From NCBI GenBank assembly GCA_031265205.1, contig JAISCZ010000186.1:1-48112 (forward strand): DNA of 48,112 bases, given 5' to 3'. Origin of the DNA: Deltaproteobacteria bacterium (GTDB taxonomy: Bacteria > Desulfobacterota > Desulfarculia > Adiutricales > Adiutricaceae). A program made the translations under genes and the position numbers. Below are positions 42,437 to 48,112 of this stretch, piece after piece. The notes beneath the pieces were generated by a model. That model did not search any database and was not told the origin of the DNA. It saw only the letters and a program-made list of their open reading frames with translations. Position 1 is the first letter of the stretch. Every line of letters starts with the position of its first letter.

Positions 42437-43888
42437 CTAGCCGTGGCTCGCGCGCGCGGCGGGCGGGAAAGCGTCCGGGGTGGGCTCCTCTTGGCTTTTA
42501 AGGACTCCCGTGAGGCTGTTGGGGCCCGCGCCCACGATGGTCACGGGGACGAGGGACCCAATGAGGGAGGCGGGTCCCATAAAATTGACGATCTTATTGT
42601 TCCCCGCGCGGCCCGTAAGCTGCCCGGGAAGGCGCGCGGGCCCTTCCGCCAGAACCTCTTGGGCGGCGCCCACGAGGGCGCGGTTGATGGACTGTCCGAT
42701 TTCTCTTTGCGTCGCGATAATGAGCGAGAGGCGGCGGCCCTTTTCCTCCTCTGGAACCTTGTCCGGGAGAGAGCTAGCGCGGACCCCGGGGCGGTCGCTG
42801 TATTTAAAGGAAAAGATGGAGTCGAAACGGGCCTCGCGCAGCGCCGCGAGGGTTTCTTGGAAATCCTCCTCCGTCTCCCCGGGAAAGCCGGTCATGATAT
42901 CCGTGGTAATGGCGATATCCGGGCGCGCTTCCCGCAGGGCCGAGAGGATCTTGAAATAGTCAGAGATGGCGTAATGGCGGCCCATGGCCTTTAAGACGCG
43001 GTCGGAACCGGCCTGGAGCGGCAGGTGGAGGCTCGGGGCGAGGTTGGGGAGGGTCGCGAAGAGGGAGGAGAGCCGCGGCGGAAAGTCCTTGGGATGGGAG
43101 GTGGTGAAGCGCAGACGCCAGAGCCCGGGAAGGGCGCTCGCCTCGCGCAGAAGGGACGCGAAGGCCTCGCCCGGGGCCGCGGGCGGGTTAAGCTTGGGCG
43201 CGTAGGAATTGACGTTTTGGCCCAAGAGGGTGATCTCTCGCGCTCCCCTTTGAATTAAGCTTTGGGCCTCCAGGAGGATATCCGCCCGCGGGCGGCTTGT
43301 TTCCCGCCCTCTGACGTAAGGAACCACGCAGTAAGCGCAGAAGTTGTCGCAGCCTTCCATGATGGTCAGAAAAGCGCTTAAGGGGGCCGGTTTCCGGCTG
43401 GCCGCGCTTGCCGCCGCGAAAGGCGCGGGCGCGGCCAGCTTCGCCTCCGGGGCGCCGCTGAGGTCCGCGTCCTGGCTATCGCCAGGGAGGCCCGGGCTAT
43501 CCCCCGCGAGAATGATGGGGTAGGAGGCGGGGCCGAGGTCCAAAAGGGCGGGAATCTCCGCGAGGCGGCGGGGGCCGATCGCCAGATCCACGATGGGGGA
43601 AAGCTTGATGAGGTTCGCGCCTTCCTGCTCGGCCACGCAGCCGCCAACCCCAACGAGGAGCCGCGGGTTTTTCTTTTTGAGGGGGGCTAGGTCGCGGAGG
43701 CGGGATAAAACCCTCCGGGCGGCCTTTTCCCGGATGGAGCAGGTGTTCAAAAAAATAAAATCGGCCGCGTCCGGGGTGGGAGCGGCGGCCCAGCCCCGTT
43801 CTTCCAGAAGGCTTTGGAGGCGGCCGGAATCGTAAACGTTCATCTGGCAGCCGAAGGTAATGATATGGAAGAGACGCTGTCCTGGCAT
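42437..43888 (-). CDS. miaB: tRNA-2-methylthio-N6-isopentenyladenosine methylthiotransferase
   Basis: A 483-residue radical SAM methylthiotransferase that modifies adenosine 37 of tRNAs. The N-terminal auxiliary cluster ligands are C14 (TFGCQMNVYDS), C50 (LNTCSIREKA) and C84 (GGCVAEQEG). The radical SAM motif is C180/C184/C187 (GCDNFCAYC). A C-terminal TRAM domain with LTGRAGNNKIVNF follows. Between the first two domains (about 128-170) there is a low-complexity insertion rich in Ala, Pro and Asp that is absent from typical MiaB. NTCSIREKA and the NNKIVNF motif point to MiaB over RimO or MtaB. Confidence 0.95.
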   Translation of the reverse strand: MPGQRLFHIITFGCQMNVYDSGRLQSLLEERGWAAAPTPDAADFIFLNTCSIREKAARRVLSRLRDLAPLKKKNPRLLVGVGGCVAEQEGANLIKLSPIVDLAIGPRRLAEIPALLDLGPASYPIILAGDSPGLPGDSQDADLSGAPEAKLAAPAPFAAASAASRKPAPLSAFLTIMEGCDNFCAYCVVPYVRGRETSRPRADILLEAQSLIQRGAREITLLGQNVNSYAPKLNPPAAPGEAFASLLREASALPGLWRLRFTTSHPKDFPPRLSSLFATLPNLAPSLHLPLQAGSDRVLKAMGRHYAISDYFKILSALREARPDIAITTDIMTGFPGETEEDFQETLAALREARFDSIFSFKYSDRPGVRASSLPDKVPEEEKGRRLSLIIATQREIGQSINRALVGAAQEVLAEGPARLPGQLTGRAGNNKIVNFMGPASLIGSLVPVTIVGAGPNSLTGVLKSQEEPTPDAFPPAARASHG

Positions 43889-43957
43889 GGGGGCTTGGGG
43901 GAAAAACCTTTTAAGGCGCGGCGGGTCTTGGGAAAAGACTCCCCGCGCCCAAAGGGG

Positions 43958-43979
43958 CCCCGCCCCGAGCGGGGCGGGG
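43958..43979. terminator. Strong GC hairpin between flavodoxin and miaB genes
   Basis: CCCCGCCCC and GGGGCGGGG form a 9-bp perfect stem with a GAGC loop. There is no T-tract on either side, so it may act as a factor-dependent stop or an RNA processing barrier for the upstream flavodoxin transcript (minus strand). Confidence 0.4.
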
Positions 43980-44148
43980 AGGTAAAAATGGCCTTTTCAA
44001 AGAAAAAATGACCTTTTAAAAAAAGAGGGGGGAGATGGCGGCCAAGGCCGGCGGAAGCGCCGTCCGCGCGGACGCGAGCGTCAAAGCGGCGATGGCCAAA
44101 GGGCGATGGGGCCTAACGGCGCGATTTTGGGCGAGCCGCGGGCGCTCC

Positions 44149-44745
44149 CTAGGGCGCGGGCGCTGGCGCCAGGGTTTTGAGCCAAGCGTCTATCTCCCGC
44201 TCCAGCTCGTCAATCGGGCGGATGCCGAAACGGGTGACGATCTTGGCTTCCAAGAGCTTGGCGTTCCGGATTTTTTCGCCGAGGGTGGCCATGATATCCC
44301 CGGGGCCGCCACCGGCCGTGACGAAGGGGATGACGGTTTTGCCCTGAAAGTCGATGTTTTCCAAAAAGACCTGGGTGGGGGCGGGGAGGTCGTGAAACCA
44401 GACCGGGGTCCCCAAAAAGATGGCGTCATACCCGGAGACGTCCGGCGGGGTTCCTTTGATGGTGGGAAGAACGTTGTCGTCCCGCATCTTTTTGGCGAAG
44501 GGAATGAGTTTGTCGCCCACGGGGTATTCTTCCACGGTCTCAATTTGGTAAAGGTCGCCGTGGGTGATCCCTTGGATTATTTCGGCCATTTTGAGGGTGT
44601 TGCCCGTGACGGAATAGACAATGACAAGGTTTTTGCCGAACGGCGAGTCCACGTCGACTGGGGCGGGGTCGTCGGCCGCCAGGGGCGAGGCCTGAAACAG
44701 AAATATCGCGCCAAAGGCCAAAATCAGGGTGAAGAGGCTTTTCAT
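44149..44745 (-). CDS. Exported flavodoxin family protein
   Basis: A 198-residue flavodoxin-fold protein with an N-terminal signal peptide (MKSLFTLILAFGAIFLFQAS, cleavage near PLAADD). It would therefore work in the periplasm or on the outer face of the membrane. The FMN phosphate loop is IVYSVTGNT (residues 42-50). GTPVWFHDLPAPTQVFLEN and GKTVIPFVTAGGGPGDI match the second and third flavin loops of the Flavodoxin_4-like group. I start it at the ATG at 44745, which begins the signal peptide; the frame is open 50 codons further but that part is low-complexity. Most flavodoxins are cytoplasmic. It may serve an extracytoplasmic quinone or FMN-dependent reductase, but no partner gene is adjacent. 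Confidence 0.85.
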   Translation of the reverse strand: MKSLFTLILAFGAIFLFQASPLAADDPAPVDVDSPFGKNLVIVYSVTGNTLKMAEIIQGITHGDLYQIETVEEYPVGDKLIPFAKKMRDDNVLPTIKGTPPDVSGYDAIFLGTPVWFHDLPAPTQVFLENIDFQGKTVIPFVTAGGGPGDIMATLGEKIRNAKLLEAKIVTRFGIRPIDELEREIDAWLKTLAPAPAP

Positions 44746-45225
44746 GAGATAGTGGGGCCGCCTCGCGGAGGGCCGGAGGCGGTCTTTCCTCCTTATAAAG
44801 CTCAGTTTAGGAAAAGCGGAGCCAGAAAAAAAATCGCCGTTTTTGGGGGAAAAGCGAGGGGAAAGGAAGGGCGCTCCCCCGGGAGCGCTCCCCAAAGGGG
44901 GAGAGATGGGTTAGGGGAAAAGCGTCGCGTCGTCGTGGGAAGGAAGGGAGTCCTGGCGTTTTCTCCCGAGGAGGGACAAGGGGGCGTTTGACCCAGCGAG
45001 ATTTCCCGCGCGAAGGTCATTCGCCGCCAAAAGCGCTTAGAATTATACCAGAAGGGGAGGGCGTTTTCCATTATTTCGCGCGGGGCCGTGGGCGGCCATG
45101 GGCTCGACGAGTAGGATCGGAGGGCGGCGAGAAGCCTCGCGAGAGCCTCGCGGAGGCCCATTTCCCCCAAAGGCCCTGGCGAGGCCCTCGGGGGAAGAAC
45201 TATCCCCCAAAGCGTATTTTCCAGT
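44746..45225. other. Non-coding region upstream of flavodoxin and tRNA-Met
   Basis: No gene is supported. It contains a GC-rich inverted repeat around GGGCGCTCCC-CC-GGGAGCGCTCCC (near 44869-44893) and should hold the flavodoxin promoter on the minus strand, which I could not pinpoint. Confidence 0.45.
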
Positions 45226-45254
45226 TTGCTTTTCGCCAGGGTTTGTACTATATT
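45226..45254 (+). promoter_or_regulatory. Sigma-70-type promoter of the tRNA-Met gene
   Basis: TTGCTT (45226-45231, 4/6) and TATATT (45249-45254, 5/6) are separated by the ideal 17 bases. Transcription would start near 45261, about 55 nt before the mature tRNA 5' end. Confidence 0.65.
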
Positions 45255-45316
45255 TTACTTCCTTTAGCCCTGGGGCCCTTGGCCCCGAGACTGAGGGTTG
45301 ACGGAAAGAAGCTTTT

Positions 45317-45393
45317 GGCGGCGTAGCTCAGTTGGTTAGAGCATGCGGCTCATATCCGCAGGGTCCGGGGTTCAAGTCCCTGCGCCGCTACCA
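45317..45393 (+). tRNA. tRNA-Met (anticodon CAU)
   Basis: A 77-base cloverleaf with encoded CCA: acceptor GGCGGCG / CGCCGCT (closing G1-U72 wobble), D-arm GCTC...GAGC, anticodon stem TGCGG/CCGCA around loop CTCATAT (anticodon CAT), T-arm CGGGG-TTCAAGT-CCCTG. It resembles elongator tRNA-Met and lacks the three G-C pairs of initiator tRNA at the anticodon stem. A tRNA-Ile with lysidine-modified CAU anticodon cannot be fully excluded. The AT-rich type III restriction-modification island begins right after it. Confidence 0.95.
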
Positions 45394-45488
45394 TTTCTAC
45401 CATATATGGAAAGACTAAGTCTATTTTTGTCCGCATGTTGATATCTTTTGGCTAAACTTTTAAATCTAACTTATTTTTATCTTATTTG

Positions 45489-45517
45489 AAAACTTCGGCG
45501 CGCCGAAGTTTTTTTTT
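45489..45517 (+). terminator. Rho-independent terminator after tRNA-Met
   Basis: AAACTTCGGC / GCCGAAGTTT form a perfect palindromic stem, followed by an uninterrupted run of T to 45517. It lies about 95 bp after the tRNA. Confidence 0.88.
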
Positions 45518-45854
45518 AAAGTGATTCTTGGAATTAATTAATCGAAGAAAAGAAATAGAAATTTTTTACGATATTATCGATCCTTAATACCATCGAACGA
45601 TCCTTTACCATCGAATACGTTCGAAATAAAAAGAGAAACAAAAGAATTGGCTATTAAAAAAATGATAATGAAAATTTTGATCGAAGTTACGAGATTGGAG
45701 ACTAAAATGATCTGTCGCAAGGTAAAATATCTAAATCCGTGAATTGGGCAAGCCTAACGCCACGCGTCATAACTATATAAATTAAGATAGATTGAAGGAT
45801 TAACTCGCTACGCTAGCGAATCATCAAGAAATCTCTGGGAATGGCGAATTTAAA
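45518..45854. other. Upstream region of the type III mod gene
   Basis: AT-rich and without a gene. An imperfect tandem repeat, GATCCTTAATACCATCGAA at 45579-45597 and GATCCTTTACCATCGAA at 45599-45615, may be an operator of the mod gene. A TCGCTA-CGC-TAGCGA hairpin lies at 45805-45819, shortly before the mod start. Confidence 0.45.
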
Positions 45855-47459
45855 GTGAAGAAGCTAGAACTGACTTGGATTGGTAAAGGCGATGAACCCG
45901 CTGTTGAACCACGAATATTGCTGCGTAAACCAAAATTAGATTACGGAGAATTGAACGCGATCGATCGTAGTTCGCCACTTCCGCCTGGTGGGTGGCCGGG
46001 AAATATGCTTATCCACGGCGACAATTTAATAGCGCTAAAAGCTTTGGGACATAATTTTTCAGGGCAAGTGAAGTGTGTCTATATTGACCCTCCCTACAAT
46101 ACGGGAAGCGCGTTTGAACATTACGATGATAACCTCGAACACTCCACTTGGCTTTCGTTGATGGTTCCACGCCTGCGTATTTTAAGAAAATTACTTTGCG
46201 AAGAAGGAAGTATTTGGATAAACTTAGACGATAATGAAGCGCATTACTGTAAAATTATTTGTGATGAGCTTTTTGGAAGAAAGCAATTCGTTGGAACAGT
46301 TATTTGGGAAAAAGCGGATAGTCCAAGAATGGACGCCTCTTTATTTTCAGTTCGCCATGATTATATTTTAGTCTACGCAAAGAATATAAAAAAAATTAAA
46401 TTCAACAGAGAGAAGTATGACACAGTCCAAGAACATTATAAATGTGTTGATGAAAATGGACGAAGGTATTATACAAAACCATTACGAGTTATGGGCGGTA
46501 ACATAAGTGAAAGTTTATTTTTCTCGATTATCGCGCCAGATGGAACTGAAATATTGCCATATGAGAATAATGGGAAAAAAAGTTGTTGGAGATGGAGTAA
46601 AAAAAAGGTTATCGACGAAGCTGACAGAATTGAATGGGTTAATGGGAAAAATGGTTGGAATCCTTATTTCCGAATTTACGCTGACACTCTAAAGGGCGCG
46701 CCCGCTCAAACTATATGGTCCCATGACGAAGCTGGGAGTAACCGCGCTTCAAAGCGCGAATCAAAACTTTTATTTGGAGAAAACGCTTTTGGAACGCCAA
46801 AACCTGAAAAATTACTTTTAAAATTGTTAAATATTGCGACCTCTCCAGGCGATATTGTGCTTGATAGCTTTCTTGGCAGTGGAACTACAGCCGCGGTCGC
46901 CCACAAAATGGGCCGCAGATACATTGGAATTGAATTAGGAGAACATTGCTATACCCATTGCTTACCATGCCTCAAAGCCGTAGTAGATGGCGAAGAAGGC
47001 GGTATTTCTAAATGTGTTGGCTGGAAAGGCGGTGGAGGCTTTAGGTTCTATGAATTAGCGCCCACGCTAATAGTGCCAGACAAGTATGGACAACCTATCA
47101 TAAACGAAAAATTTAACATAATGATGCTTGTTGAATCTGTCTCTAAGCTACATGGTTTTACTTTTGCGCCAGACCCTGATATTTATTGGAAACAAGGTCG
47201 AAGTCAAGATAATTGCTATATTTATGTTACAGCTAACTATCTTTCAACGAATGAGCTTGACTCGATCGCGCGTGATCTAAAAAAATCAGATCGTCTGATG
47301 ATTTGCGCGCTCGCGTTCGATATTGGATTGGGAAAACGTTACGAAAACATTCAAATTAGAAAAATACCAATGTCTATACTGTCCAAATGCGAATATAATA
47401 AAGATAACTATAATTTTAATATAATACGACAAACTAAACAAAACGATAAGGAATTATAA
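45855..47459 (+). CDS. mod: Type III restriction-modification DNA methyltransferase (Mod)
   Basis: A 534-residue beta-class adenine-N6 methyltransferase. The catalytic motif IV VYIDPPYNTGSA is at residues 75-86 and precedes the AdoMet-binding motif DSFLGSGTT (337-345), the order of beta-class Mod proteins. IHGDNLIALKAL (53-64) is also typical. The central part would be the target-recognition domain, and the C-terminus joins Mod to Res. It starts with GTG at 45855. The res gene begins 1 nt after its stop codon. The gene is AT-rich, unlike its GC-rich neighbours, and lies just downstream of a tRNA gene, so it was probably acquired. The methyltransferase looks complete and could modify DNA on its own even though res is broken. 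Confidence 0.93.
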   Translation: MKKLELTWIGKGDEPAVEPRILLRKPKLDYGELNAIDRSSPLPPGGWPGNMLIHGDNLIALKALGHNFSGQVKCVYIDPPYNTGSAFEHYDDNLEHSTWLSLMVPRLRILRKLLCEEGSIWINLDDNEAHYCKIICDELFGRKQFVGTVIWEKADSPRMDASLFSVRHDYILVYAKNIKKIKFNREKYDTVQEHYKCVDENGRRYYTKPLRVMGGNISESLFFSIIAPDGTEILPYENNGKKSCWRWSKKKVIDEADRIEWVNGKNGWNPYFRIYADTLKGAPAQTIWSHDEAGSNRASKRESKLLFGENAFGTPKPEKLLLKLLNIATSPGDIVLDSFLGSGTTAAVAHKMGRRYIGIELGEHCYTHCLPCLKAVVDGEEGGISKCVGWKGGGGFRFYELAPTLIVPDKYGQPIINEKFNIMMLVESVSKLHGFTFAPDPDIYWKQGRSQDNCYIYVTANYLSTNELDSIARDLKKSDRLMICALAFDIGLGKRYENIQIRKIPMSILSKCEYNKDNYNFNIIRQTKQNDKEL

Positions 47460-47460
47460 A

Positions 47461-47991
47461 ATGCTTGTTAAACCATATTCATCACAGTCTTATTCATTCT
47501 GGTCAAAATACATCAAAAATATTCTAACTCTTCGTCAACCGCAAGAAGATAGTTTGGAGCATTTTGCTCGGTTATGCGATATTCTTTCGCTCACTAAAAA
47601 ACCGGATTTGACCGTTGAGTTAGCCAAAGTCAACGAGTTTTATCCAACGTTAACTAGTTTTGAGCGAGAATTTCCTTCGCTTTGCTTCGCTCTCGCGACT
47701 GGTATTGGTAAAACGAGATTAATGGGCGCGATGATTGCTTATCTGCACTATGAAAAAAATATAAATAATTTTTTCGTGATGGCCCCTAATCTTACGATAT
47801 ACAGAAAATTAAAATCAGATCTAAGTGATACGTCAAGCCAAAAAAATATCCAGCGGCGATGGAACTGTCATCACGCGCCTCCAGTCCCAACTCGCTGCGT
47901 AAAGAGCGTCAGAGCTCTAACATTGAAATTACGCGTCGTCGCTATAATTTTTTTTAACCGAGTACGCGCAAAGATCATCGTCCCATTCTAA
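47461..47991 (+). pseudogene. Type III restriction subunit Res, truncated after about 127 residues
   Basis: The first 127 residues are a normal Res N-terminus: QPQEDSLEHFARLCDIL, the Walker A motif ATGIGKTRLMGAM (79-91) and NFFVMAPNLTIYRKLKSDLSDTSS. Res proteins are usually 850-1000 residues, with helicase motifs and a PD-(D/E)XK nuclease at the C-terminus. After about 47840 the sequence changes to unrelated, more GC-rich DNA, and the frame ends at 47991 with residues that fit no Res protein. The DEAD/DEAH motif and nuclease domain are absent, so restriction should be lost. The cause looks like an insertion or rearrangement and not a point mutation. Confidence 0.85.
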
Positions 47992-48111
47992 CTGCCAGTT
48001 GCGCGCTTCTTGGAAATCAATGATAATTTCTGAGCGGCCTCCGAAAATTAGAGCCGTTTTGTATATTTTATTGCCGTTTCCCTGAAAACAGAAATAATAT
48101 CTCTTTCGCTC
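47929..48111 (-). CDS. 3' end of an unidentified gene at the window edge (partial)
   Basis: On the minus strand a frame runs in from the window edge for 60 codons to a TAA at 47931-47929. It reads like a real protein (ERKRYYFCFQGNGNKIYK, then IFGGRSEIIIDFQEARNWQL and EWDDDLCAYSVKKN), with aromatic and charged residues typical of a soluble domain. I do not recognise the family. It overlaps the unrelated tail of the broken res frame, so it may belong to the DNA that interrupted res. Confidence 0.45.
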   Translation of the reverse strand, partial: ERKRYYFCFQGNGNKIYKTALIFGGRSEIIIDFQEARNWQLEWDDDLCAYSVKKNYSDDA

Positions 48112-48112
48112 T

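Overview
The window looks like a GC-rich bacterial chromosome of a strictly anaerobic, Gram-negative, Desulfobacterota/'Deltaproteobacteria'-type organism. Two outer-membrane proteins show the Gram-negative envelope, and the energy genes are a complex I without NADH module and an NAD(H)-linked [FeFe] hydrogenase. Host-associated anaerobes such as the termite-gut 'Candidatus Adiutrix' lineage fit this picture, but that placement is inference from gene content, not from a marker gene. Two base-composition regimes alternate: GC-rich housekeeping and energy operons, and AT-rich accessory islands carrying defence genes, decayed genes and repeats.

Layout. 1-6570: an AAA-ATPase/PD-(D/E)XK protein (DUF1703 type), a TonB-dependent receptor and a STAS-domain anti-anti-sigma protein, separated by long non-coding stretches. 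6570-9015: a decaying island with a DUF1016/YhcG-type nuclease gene, two decayed fragments of the same kind of gene, an IS200/IS605-like right-end relic (tnpB tail plus possible reRNA) and a 139-bp MITE. 9637-21711: a 12-gene complex I operon, nuoABCD-H-I-J-K, then an MrpD-like subunit, a 94-aa membrane protein, a NuoL-like subunit, nuoM and nuoN. It has no nuoEFG and four antiporter-type subunits instead of three. 21712-24939: 3.2 kb of non-coding DNA holding a degenerate tandem array of about 150-bp units, each with a 29-bp palindrome, interrupted by a second copy of the MITE. 24940-29355: a 1471-aa type V autotransporter with a GGG(V/I)IG-repeat passenger. 30215-31713: an AbiE toxin-antitoxin pair, both genes frameshifted. 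32279-36448 (minus): a three-gene electron-bifurcating-type [FeFe] hydrogenase. 37432-44745 (minus): spore-photoproduct-lyase-like radical SAM protein, ParB-like protein, ridA, uppS, purB, miaB and an exported flavodoxin. 45317-48112: tRNA-Met(CAU) followed by an AT-rich type III restriction-modification island whose res gene is broken, and the 3' end of a minus-strand gene at the window edge.

How the genes work together. The complex I core probably oxidises ferredoxin or another low-potential donor and pumps ions. The HydABC hydrogenase can exchange electrons between H2, ferredoxin and NAD(H), so together they would couple H2 and ferredoxin metabolism to a membrane potential. YhcG, AbiE and type III R-M are all defence or selfish modules, and each carries an apparent lesion (frameshift or truncation), so the accessory layer looks to be decaying, or part of the damage is sequencing error in homopolymers. 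The most unusual items are the MITE family with a reconstructable empty site, the palindrome array it interrupts, the four-antiporter complex I, and the ParB-like/SPL-like pair in which the SPL catalytic cysteine seems absent.
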